Below, one piece after another: positions 1 through 6,183 of a stretch of 41,728 bases of DNA; position 1 is the stretch's first letter; each line of letters opens with the position of its first letter. Source of the stretch: Clostridiales bacterium UBA5888 (lineage in GTDB: Bacteria; Bacillota; Clostridia; Oscillospirales; Oscillospiraceae); the NCBI GenBank assembly GCA_002431965.1, contig DJEW01000022.1, positions 16,229 through 57,956 on the forward strand, read 5' to 3'. The notes below the pieces were generated by a model. The model did no database searches. It had not been told where the DNA came from and worked only from the letters and a program-made list of their open reading frames with translations. The position numbers and the translations under genes were made by a program.

Positions 1-220
1 GGATGGTGAGCCGCCCCTCCTGGGCTGTCCAGTCCCCGGTGAATTTCTCCGGTAAGGTGTAATCCCGGCTCTGGGGCCGGCTGCTCTTTTCAAGGAGCAT
101 AGCCTGGTTGATGCTGGTTTCCGCTTCCGTGTTCCCTGTGTTCGTCTGGACAGTGCCGCAGCCTGACAGCATTGTCAGCGCCAGAGCGGCGGTCAGAAGA
201 CGCATGGGTCTCTTTTTCAT
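1..220 (-). CDS. Lipoprotein, 3' part cut by the window edge
   Basis: The first 73 codons of a minus-strand gene are visible and the reading frame runs off the left edge. The start is ATG at 220, preceded by AGGAAAGGA at good distance. The protein begins with a basic MKKR, a hydrophobic stretch and the lipobox L-S-G-C with the lipidated Cys at residue 21, so it should be anchored outside the membrane. The mature part starts Thr/Asn/Glu-rich, as lipoprotein linkers do. It follows the histidine kinase gene by 85 bp but has its own promoter-operator (256-311), so it is likely a target of the neighbouring two-component system. The family is not recognisable from the visible part. Confidence 0.8.
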   Translation of the reverse strand, partial: MKKRPMRLLTAALALTMLSGCGTVQTNTGNTEAETSINQAMLLEKSSRPQSRDYTLPEKFTGDWTAQEGRLTI

Positions 221-255
221 AAAAGCACATCCTTTCCTGTTCTTGGGATGGTTCC

Positions 256-311
256 AGAATACCACAGGCGCGAAAGAAAGAGTTTACCGGCACATTACCG
301 TTTGGTTACGG
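256..311 (-). promoter_or_regulatory. Response-regulator operator and promoter of the lipoprotein gene
   Basis: Three copies of TTACCG (284-289, 295-300, and TTACGG at 306-311) lie at an exact 11-bp period. On the minus strand this reads CGGTAA-N5-CGGTAA, then 22 bp, then TATTCT (261-256) as -10; no good -35 is seen. Tandem repeats at about one helical turn that replace a poor -35 are typical of OmpR/PhoB-class activators. The same arrangement with the same 22-bp spacing is found upstream of the regulator gene. The third copy overlaps the kinase stop codon. Confidence 0.7.
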
Positions 312-1670
312 GTGAGGCAGCGTAATTCTTGCGGTAGTCCCCCGCCCAGGCTGGCTTTCGATTTCCAGCCTGCCGCCGTGAACGGCGGCAATCTCCTTCA
401 CCAAGGCCAGCCCCAGACCGAAGCCGCCAGACTGCTTGCTGCGGGAGGGGTCACCCATGTAGAAGGGGTCAGTGACTCGGGCAAGGTCTTTCTCCGGGAT
501 CCCCCGGCCGTGGTCCATGACCACAAAGCCTTTTTGATCCGCCAGAACCTCAATGACGTCCCCCGGGGCGGATGCCTTGGCGCTGTTCTCAATCAGATTC
601 ACCAGGGCGCTGCACATGAGGTCACTGTCCATGGAGAAGGTATCTGCATGGCATACCGTTTTCAGAGAAACGCCGTATTTCGCGCAAACCGGTCCAGTAA
701 GCGTTTGCGCCCGCTCCAAAAGCTCCGGAACAGAGCTTTTGGAGCGTCTGGCGTTCTTCTGCATGGAAAGCAGGGTCAGAAGCTTTTTCACCATGGTTTC
801 CAGCCAATGGAGCTGGGTATCCATGCTGACAAGCAGCGCCTCCTGCTTTTCCTCCGGCAGATAGACCGTTTCCAGGGTGTTCACATTCAGAAGCAGGGAT
901 GTCAGGGGCGTTTTCAGCTCGTGGGTTACGGCCCCGATAAAGAGCTTCTGCCGCTGATTCTGCTCCCGCAGAGCATCCACATGGGTTTCCACCGCTGCGG
1001 CCATGCAGTTAAAATTCCCAGCCAGTCTGCCCACCTCGTCCGAGGAATGGACGTTGACCCGCTGGCTGTAGTTGCCGCCGGCAATGCGCTCCGCCGCTTG
1101 GGTCAACTCAGAAAGAGGCCGAAGGGCCCGGGAGATAATGAGCTGGATTCCCCCCAGTCCCAGCAGTCCGATGACCAGGGCCAGCAGCGCGAACTGTCCG
1201 CTGAGCTGCCAAAGCTGGGCATAGATATGACCGGCATCCTCCACCAGGTATATTCTGCACGTTTTTCCCCGGATGTCCAGTGCCTTGCCCAGAATCAGAA
1301 AATGCTTTTCCTGGACATAGACCCTGGCAGATGAGGCTGTCCCATTGGAAGCGTCCAGATATTTCTCCGGCGCAATGGAGGTGGCTGCGTACAGGTATTC
1401 CCCGTCCAAGAGCAGAGCGCTCCCGGGAACGCCGCAGCTGCGGAAGCAATAGGTCAAAAAAGTCTCCAACGCGGCCCCGTTCTCCGGAAAGCCTCTGTAG
1501 GCAGACTGCTCAAAGGTGGTGCTCAGCTCTGCAAGCGTCTTATTCCCGCTTTCCAGAAGCATATCATAGGACTGCGCCCGAACCTGCCAGAGCATGGCTG
1601 CCGTCAGGCTCACCGCCACCAGAAGGAGCAGCGCCGCGCAGAGGGCCGTCAGTTTTGTTCTCAGCCTCAT
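306..1670 (-). CDS. HAMP-domain sensor histidine kinase
   Basis: A 454-residue membrane histidine kinase that should autophosphorylate and pass phosphate to the regulator encoded just upstream. TM1 is about residues 8-30, an outside sensor domain covers 31-158, TM2 about 159-181, then HAMP (181-233). The H box VTHELKTP carries the phospho-acceptor His250; the N box NLIENSAKA is at 358-366, G1 DHGRGIP at 386-392 and G2 GGFGLGLAL at 415-423, so all catalytic elements are intact. The start codon overlaps the regulator stop as ATGA, showing translational coupling in one operon. The ligand cannot be told from the sensor domain; two Cys near residues 75-79 may form a disulfide. Confidence 0.92.
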   Translation of the reverse strand: MRLRTKLTALCAALLLLVAVSLTAAMLWQVRAQSYDMLLESGNKTLAELSTTFEQSAYRGFPENGAALETFLTYCFRSCGVPGSALLLDGEYLYAATSIAPEKYLDASNGTASSARVYVQEKHFLILGKALDIRGKTCRIYLVEDAGHIYAQLWQLSGQFALLALVIGLLGLGGIQLIISRALRPLSELTQAAERIAGGNYSQRVNVHSSDEVGRLAGNFNCMAAAVETHVDALREQNQRQKLFIGAVTHELKTPLTSLLLNVNTLETVYLPEEKQEALLVSMDTQLHWLETMVKKLLTLLSMQKNARRSKSSVPELLERAQTLTGPVCAKYGVSLKTVCHADTFSMDSDLMCSALVNLIENSAKASAPGDVIEVLADQKGFVVMDHGRGIPEKDLARVTDPFYMGDPSRSKQSGGFGLGLALVKEIAAVHGGRLEIESQPGRGTTARITLPHP

Positions 1671-2329
1671 CGTTCCTCCAACCGGTACCCGGCTTTGGAA
1701 ATGGTGCGGATTGCCTCGGATAGGTTCAGCTTTTTCCGCAGATTGGCAACACGGATGTCCACCGTGCGGATATCCCCAAAGTAATCCTGCCCCCAGATCT
1801 CATTCAGAATACGCTCCCGGGACACAGTGCGGTTCTTGTTTTTCATGAGCACTGCCAGCACGTCAAATTCCAGCGGCGGCAGGCTGAGCTCCTCCCCCTT
1901 CCGGGTCAGGCGGCGGTTGCCCTTGTCCAAAGTCAGGTCCCGGAAATGGTAGATCTCTTGGAGCTTTCCGCTGCGTCTGAGGACCTTTTCCATGCGCACC
2001 ATCAGGGCAAGCATATCAAAGGGCTTGGCGATATAGTCCTCCGCACCGCTGCGAAGCCCGATCACCTCGTGCTGCGCGTCTCCCATGGCGGTCAGACAGA
2101 TTACCGGTATATCATATTTTCGCAGCTCCGGAAGCAGCGCGAAGCCGTCCAGTCCCGGCAGCATCATGTCCAATAGCGCGAGATCGTAGCTGTGATCGAG
2201 CTTCAGCGCGTCCCGGACGGTTAGACCATTATCGAATACGGCAACGGTGTAGTCTGCACATTCCAGATTCAGTTTTACCGCTTCAGCGATAGCGGCGTCG
2301 TCCTCAATCATCAAAATTCTGTTGCCCAT
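1667..2329 (-). CDS. OmpR/PhoB-family response regulator
   Basis: A 220-residue transcription regulator with an N-terminal receiver (acidic D10/D11, phospho-acceptor Asp54 in LLDMMLP, Thr80, Lys102 in AKPFD) and a C-terminal winged-helix DNA-binding domain (about 125-218). I choose ATG at 2329 because AGGGAG lies 8 bp upstream and the receiver begins at once (MGNRILMIEDD); a longer frame with 11 more residues lacks this. It is coupled to the kinase gene. Two direct repeats of TTACCG upstream (2381-2397) and three before the lipoprotein gene suggest it activates its own operon and the lipoprotein. The sensor system type (antibiotic, envelope stress) is not decided. Confidence 0.93.
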   Translation of the reverse strand: MGNRILMIEDDAAIAEAVKLNLECADYTVAVFDNGLTVRDALKLDHSYDLALLDMMLPGLDGFALLPELRKYDIPVICLTAMGDAQHEVIGLRSGAEDYIAKPFDMLALMVRMEKVLRRSGKLQEIYHFRDLTLDKGNRRLTRKGEELSLPPLEFDVLAVLMKNKNRTVSRERILNEIWGQDYFGDIRTVDIRVANLRKKLNLSEAIRTISKAGYRLEER

Positions 2330-2352
2330 GGCTTCATCTCCCTTTGCTCTAC

Positions 2353-2397
2353 ATTCTACCACAGCCGCCCGATCGAGTGATTACCGAAATGTTACCG
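2353..2397 (-). promoter_or_regulatory. Autoregulatory operator-promoter of the two-component operon
   Basis: On the minus strand the order is CGGTAA (2397-2392), 5 bp, CGGTAA (2386-2381), 22 bp, TAGAAT (2358-2353). This copies the layout in front of the lipoprotein gene, including a shared CTGTGGTA context that runs into the -10. No proper -35 is seen, as expected for an activator-dependent promoter. Confidence 0.7.
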
Positions 2398-2413
2398 TGT
2401 GCGGCTATCTATG

Positions 2414-2441
2414 AAAAACGGCGCAGCTCCGGCTGCGCCGT
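2414..2441 (-). terminator. Rho-independent terminator on minus strand
   Basis: A perfect 10-bp stem (2418-2427 with 2432-2441) and a 4-base loop, followed on the minus strand by five T. It lies just upstream of the two-component promoter and would block read-through from the right. Confidence 0.7.
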
Positions 2442-2661
2442 CAGCCTGTCAAGGAAGTCAAGCAATCAAGCGAGCTTTTTGGTTTAATGAACAATAAAGA
2501 ACAGGGCGGCAAGAAGCATGTAACAGTGGAAGCAGGATCCCCATCTTACCGCACACTCAGCCCAAAACCGCAAAAGAAAAACACGCTATGCGTTATACTC
2601 ATCACAGAGGCTTGTCTCGGGTAACAAACTGGGTCACGCTTAAATTTGCATGCATGAATCT
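2442..2661. other. Gene-free strip between two terminators
   Basis: About 220 bp with no convincing gene. On the plus strand ATG at 2487 opens a 45-codon frame ending at 2624, extendable upstream without a stop to about 2426, but it has no ribosome binding site and its product is Lys/Asn-rich and featureless. It sits between the two-component/lipoprotein block and the lysine transporter and may mark the edge of a laterally acquired segment. This is only a suggestion. Confidence 0.35.
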
Positions 2662-2691
2662 GAAAAAGCCGCCCGACGGGGCGGCTTTTTC
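2662..2691 (-). terminator. Terminator of the lysine transporter operon
   Basis: A 13-bp stem with loop GACG; A5 on one side and T5 on the other make it work in both directions. It lies 18 bp after the stop codon of the ATPase gene. Confidence 0.9.
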
Positions 2692-2708
2692 AACGCAATT
2701 ATGCAGCT

Positions 2709-3449
2709 TTAACCCTTGCGGAAGCGGGCAAGAAATTCGCGCGTCTCAGGCTGCTGAGGGTCGGTGAACAGTACGTCCGGCGCACCCTGCTCGCAGATAA
2801 GACCGTTATTCATGTAGATAACGTGCGTGCTCACATCGCGGGCGAACGCCATTTCGTGCGTCACCACCAGCATCGTCATGCCCTCATCGGCGAGAGACCT
2901 CATCACGTTCAGCACCTCGCCCACCATCTCGGGGTCGAGTGCGCTTGTCGGCTCGTCGAAGAGCAGCACCTCCGGATCCATCGCCATCGCGCGCGCGATC
3001 GCAACGCGCTGCTTCTGCCCGCCGGAGATCTGCCGCGGGCGGGCGTTGATATACGGCGCCATGCCGACATGGTCGAGATAGCGCATCGCATGCTCGCGCG
3101 CGTCCTCGCGGCTGCGCCTGAGCACCTTGACTTGCCCGATGATGCAGTTTTCCAGCACGGTCATGTTTTCAAAAAGATTAAAGCTCTGGAACACCATGCC
3201 CACGTGCGAGCGGTACTCCGGCGCGTTCACGCCGCGTCCGACGACGTTTTTGCCGTGATATAGTATTTCGCCGGCAGTCGGCGTTTCCAGGAGATTTATA
3301 CAGCGCAGAAGTGTGGATTTGCCCGAACCGGACGCGCCGATGATGCTGATAACGTCGCCCTTTTCCACGGAAAAGTCAATGTCGCGCAGAACCTCATGCG
3401 ACCCGAAGGACTTTGAAAGATGGCTTATCTGCAATATTTTTTCGCTCAT
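2709..3449 (-). CDS. Amino acid (lysine) ABC transporter ATP-binding protein
   Basis: A 246-residue ATPase of the polar amino acid uptake family (GlnQ/HisP type) that drives import. Walker A GASGSGKST is at 38-46, Q-loop near 88, signature ISGGQKQ from 141, Walker B LLFDEP about 162-167 and the switch His198, so it is complete. The start lies 2 bp after the permease stop, with GGGGAG inside the end of the permease gene, indicating tight coupling. It is the last gene of the operon and is followed by a terminator. The lysine assignment rests on the riboswitch upstream of the operon, not on this protein. Confidence 0.92.
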   Translation of the reverse strand: MSEKILQISHLSKSFGSHEVLRDIDFSVEKGDVISIIGASGSGKSTLLRCINLLETPTAGEILYHGKNVVGRGVNAPEYRSHVGMVFQSFNLFENMTVLENCIIGQVKVLRRSREDAREHAMRYLDHVGMAPYINARPRQISGGQKQRVAIARAMAMDPEVLLFDEPTSALDPEMVGEVLNVMRSLADEGMTMLVVTHEMAFARDVSTHVIYMNNGLICEQGAPDVLFTDPQQPETREFLARFRKG

Positions 3450-3451
3450 CG

Positions 3452-4327
3452 TTATCGATCTCCCCTCGTGGATGAGTTTCCGGTGCGGCTGAGCGCGCGC
3501 TCGTCAAACTCGGCGCTGCGCTCGTCAAAGGGCGTGCCGCGGTCAGGGTGGCTGTACGTTCCGGCAGCCATAACAAGCTGATCCCCGCTCGCAAGCTCAT
3601 AGCTGCTGTCGCCGTCAAGCCGCCGCTCCAGCCAGCGGAGCAGGAACGACGCGATAAGCGTCATCGTCAGATAGCCCAGCATCTCCACCGTGGCGGATGG
3701 AAAGTACAGGTAGCTTGCGCCGACGGCGGCGCGGTGCGCGGAAAAGAAATCCGGAAAGCCGATGATGAACATGACGGAGGTGTCCTTCACGTTTATGATG
3801 AAGTTGTTGCCTATCTGCGGCATGATGTTGCGCAGCGCCTGCGGCAGGATAACGTTCACCATCGTCTGCACATGCGTCATGCCGATGGCCTTTGCGCCCT
3901 CGGTCTGCCCGGCGGGAATGGAGATGATGCCGCCGCGCACGGACTCTGCCATGTATGCGCCCGTGTTGATGGACACGACCAGCAGAGCCGCCGGCCAGAT
4001 GCCGGAGAACTTCACGGCGTTGTCGGTGAAATACGGCAGACCGTAATAGATGAACACCGCCTGCAGCACCATTGGCGTGCCGCGGAAAACCTCCACATAG
4101 ATGCGCACGATCACGCGCACGAGCCCCACAAAGAACTTCTTCACACCTGAATCGTTTTTGGAGCAGGGGATGGTGTTCAGCACACCGCACGCAAACCCGA
4201 TTACGCAGCCGATGAGCGTCGCACTGAGCGCGAGCAGAAGCGTGTTGCCGACGCCGCTCAGATATAGCCCGCTGTATTTTGACCAGAGCCTGGCAATGTC
4301 GCTGCCGAGCTGCACGAATTTATTCAT
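3452..4327 (-). CDS. Amino acid (lysine) ABC transporter permease
   Basis: A 291-residue membrane protein of the HisM/GlnP permease family. About five membrane segments are visible between residues 22 and 235. The EAA contact loop to the ATPase is at about 144-165 (GAKAIGM...ILPQALRN). The start ATG at 4327 has AAGGA 10 bp upstream. After residue 238 there is a hydrophilic, Asp/Glu/Arg-rich tail of about 50 residues not normal for the family; it ends within the ribosome binding site of the ATPase gene. A single permease gene is present, so the transporter probably uses a homodimer. Confidence 0.9.
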   Translation of the reverse strand: MNKFVQLGSDIARLWSKYSGLYLSGVGNTLLLALSATLIGCVIGFACGVLNTIPCSKNDSGVKKFFVGLVRVIVRIYVEVFRGTPMVLQAVFIYYGLPYFTDNAVKFSGIWPAALLVVSINTGAYMAESVRGGIISIPAGQTEGAKAIGMTHVQTMVNVILPQALRNIMPQIGNNFIINVKDTSVMFIIGFPDFFSAHRAAVGASYLYFPSATVEMLGYLTMTLIASFLLRWLERRLDGDSSYELASGDQLVMAAGTYSHPDRGTPFDERSAEFDERALSRTGNSSTRGDR

Positions 4328-4363
4328 GGGGGATCATCCTTTGTACAAAGATTATTTGCTCAA

Positions 4364-5260
4364 TTACTCGCTGAGGGGCTGGATGGAGATCGCCTCGGCC
4401 ATGAGGGAATTGAAGTCATCAACGGTCATGGTGGAGAGAACGCTGTTGATGTCATCCTTCAGCACGGTGTTGCCCTTGCGCAGGGAAACGCCGATGTTGA
4501 CGTTTTCCGCGCGGACCTCATCGGAGAACTGAAAGTCGCCGTCCGTGCCGGAGAAGTCAAGTATGACCATGTCAGGGTATGCCGCAACTGCGCCCTGCGC
4601 GGTGGGCATATCGGTGCAGACAAAGTCAACGGTGTCGGTCTCAAGCGCCATGAGCATGGCAGGCGCGGTCTCGACGGCGGGCTGAATGTCGGCATCGGGG
4701 ATCTGCGGCAGGCACTGGTCATACCATATCGTCGCTATCTGCGCGGTACAGCTGCCGCCTGCAAGGTCGGCGATGCTCTTCGCGCTGGCAAAGCGGCTGT
4801 CGGCCTTCGTCAGGCAAACGATGGTGGCATAGAAGTAAGGTCCGGCAAAATCGACCTGCTCGGAGCGCTCCGCCGTCATGGACTGACCGGCGATGACAGC
4901 GTCAAACGTGCCGGTCTGCACGCCGGGAACGAGAGAATCCCAGTCGGACTGGACGATCTCAAGCTGCCATCCGTTCGCCTCGCAGATCTTCTTTGCGATC
5001 ATCACGTCGTAGCCGTTGGCGTAGGAGCCGGGCACGTTGGAGATGGGCACGGCGCCGTTGGAATCGTCGCTCTGCGTCCAGTTATAGGGGGCGTAGGCGC
5101 ATTCCATTGCCACAGTGAGCACGCCGTCCTCAACACCGCTGCCGGAAGAGGCGGCGGTATCCGCAGGGGCTGTGGTATCGGTCGCGGTGGAGCTGCCGCA
5201 GGCGCACAGCGCCAGCGCCATAACAAGAGACAAAAGGCAAGCGATAACTCTTCTTATCAT
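4364..5260 (-). CDS. Lysine-type substrate-binding lipoprotein of the ABC transporter
   Basis: A 298-residue extracellular solute-binding protein of family 3. It has a lipoprotein signal with lipobox L-C-A-C (lipidated Cys21), a Thr/Ser/Asp-rich linker (23-45), then the two-lobe binding fold, with the typical phrases YAPYNW, NGYDVMIAKKI and FDAVIAGQSMTAERSEQVDFAGPY-like core (about 58-150). ATG at 5260 has AAAGG upstream. It is the first gene of the operon; the leader of about 350 nt carries a lysine riboswitch and terminator, so lysine (or a close analogue) is the probable substrate. Confidence 0.92.
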   Translation of the reverse strand: MIRRVIACLLSLVMALALCACGSSTATDTTAPADTAASSGSGVEDGVLTVAMECAYAPYNWTQSDDSNGAVPISNVPGSYANGYDVMIAKKICEANGWQLEIVQSDWDSLVPGVQTGTFDAVIAGQSMTAERSEQVDFAGPYFYATIVCLTKADSRFASAKSIADLAGGSCTAQIATIWYDQCLPQIPDADIQPAVETAPAMLMALETDTVDFVCTDMPTAQGAVAAYPDMVILDFSGTDGDFQFSDEVRAENVNIGVSLRKGNTVLKDDINSVLSTMTVDDFNSLMAEAISIQPLSE

Positions 5261-5320
5261 TTTTTTCCTTTCTTCGGCGCTTTGCGCGCCGTTCCGGCTT
5301 TTTCATACCCGCCGGTCAGA

Positions 5321-5354
5321 TAAAATAAAATGAACCGCTTGTCAAGCGGTTCAT
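5321..5354 (-). terminator. Riboswitch-controlled leader terminator
   Basis: Perfect 11-bp stem (5330-5340 with 5344-5354), loop of 3, followed on the minus strand by TTTTATTTTA. It lies between the riboswitch aptamer and the binding-protein gene, 60 bp before its start, so it is the expected off-state of the switch. A second imperfect stem (5371-5380 with 5402-5411) between aptamer and terminator may take part in switching. Confidence 0.85.
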
Positions 5355-5444
5355 GGGAAATCGGGAAAAGGCGGCATTGGGAAAACAACGGATGATAAAA
5401 ACAATGCTGCCGAAAGCCGTATAACCAGTGATAGCGCTTCACAA

Positions 5445-5600
5445 GAAAACATGTGACAGTCCGGCAGATATTCTCTGCCGACCCAGCAGGAGGAGAACAG
5501 GCATTCTCCGCAGGCTTCGGCGGTGGCCCCTTTTGCTTTCCATGCTGCCTGGCAAGGAGGAGAGCTACTGATGGATACCGCGCCTCTATCTACATTCAAT
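5445..5600 (-). ncRNA. Lysine riboswitch (L box) aptamer
   Basis: Read on the minus strand, the leader shows the conserved lysine-riboswitch blocks in order: AGAGGCGC (5587-5580), ATCAGTA (about 5572-5566), GGAAA and GGGGCC before GCCGAAG (5540-5514), CTGGG (5486-5482), a CGGCAGA/TCTGCCG stem (5480-5462), and ACTGTCA (5460-5454) at the 3' side of P1, with ATGT/ACAT closing the base. Known family behaviour: lysine binding favours termination and lowers expression of lysine synthesis or uptake genes. Here it must control the downstream ABC transporter. Confidence 0.93.
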
Positions 5601-5620
5601 CAGCGATTCAATTTGGGCGT

Positions 5621-5649
5621 ATAATAGCACTGCTTGTGAGAAGTGTCAA
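5621..5649 (-). promoter_or_regulatory. Sigma-A promoter of the lysine transporter operon
   Basis: Minus strand TTGACA (5649-5644), 17-bp spacer, TATTAT (5626-5621). Transcription would start near 5614, a few bases before the riboswitch, giving a leader of about 350 nt. Confidence 0.88.
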
Positions 5650-5806
5650 TAGGAGCACTGCATTTTTGTTGTATATTCACAAAAGAGAAACGCCGGTTTT
5701 ATCAATTTGAGATAAATTATAAGAATTCGGCGCGTGAATCAGTGTTCACTTCAAAACAAATGCGAACAAATGCATAAAGACGTAAAGAAAAATTTACAAA
5801 TGCCTA

Positions 5807-5835
5807 TTGAAAAAACGGCGTGCTTGTGATATATA
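5807..5835 (+). promoter_or_regulatory. Promoter of the metal-ATPase operon
   Basis: TTGAAA, 17-bp spacer, TATATA. The start point would be near 5842, just before a short 8-bp hairpin (5844-5862). Confidence 0.75.
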
Positions 5836-5878
5836 GAAACCGCAGGACGGCGGAGCCGTTCTGAAAAAATGAAAAAAG

Positions 5879-5896
5879 GTTAGACAACACTAACCA
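5879..5896 (+). promoter_or_regulatory. Inverted repeat, possible metal-regulator operator
   Basis: GGTTAG-N6-CTAACC, a perfect 6-bp dyad in the leader of the metal-ATPase operon, about 40 bp after the likely transcription start. Its form recalls binding sites of DtxR/MntR-class metal repressors, but no such regulator is in the window; the reading is an inference. Confidence 0.4.
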
Positions 5897-5919
5897 AACG
5901 CTAAAGGGAGGATATGAAC

Positions 5920-6180
5920 ATGAATAAAATTGCTGCATTTGCCGGCGGGGTGCTTTTTGGCACAGCCGGGCTGAAGATCCTTGCCGGCCGTGACGCCAAA
6001 AAGGTGTATGTGCACACTGCGGCTGCCGCTTTGCGCGCAAGAGACTGTGTCATGACGACTGCTACCAGCATCAGGGAGAGCGCGGATGACATTCTTGCCG
6101 AGGCGAAGCTCCTCAACGAGAAGTATGCCGTCGAGGCTGAGCAGGAAGTAATTGAGGACAGCGCAAAGAAGGCAGAGTAA
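5920..6180 (+). CDS. Small membrane partner of the P-type ATPase (DUF6110-like)
   Basis: An 86-residue protein with one N-terminal membrane segment (about 4-22, glycine-rich) and a charged helical tail. I choose ATG at 5920 because GGGAGG lies 8 bp upstream; the in-frame ATG at 5914 is too close. It is the first gene of the operon and ends 3 bp before the ATPase start. The order small TM-plus-helix protein then metal ATPase recalls PacL1-CtpC of mycobacteria, where PacL1 is a metal-efflux chaperone, but the His/Asp-rich C-terminal metal motif of PacL1 is absent here. The name DUF6110 is from memory of similar proteins; the function is inferred. Confidence 0.75.
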   Translation: MNKIAAFAGGVLFGTAGLKILAGRDAKKVYVHTAAAALRARDCVMTTATSIRESADDILAEAKLLNEKYAVEAEQEVIEDSAKKAE

Positions 6181-6183
6181 AAC

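Noticed and set aside
2487..2624. 45-codon plus-strand frame in the strip between terminators
   Set aside because: No ribosome site and no family; recorded as a region, not as a gene.
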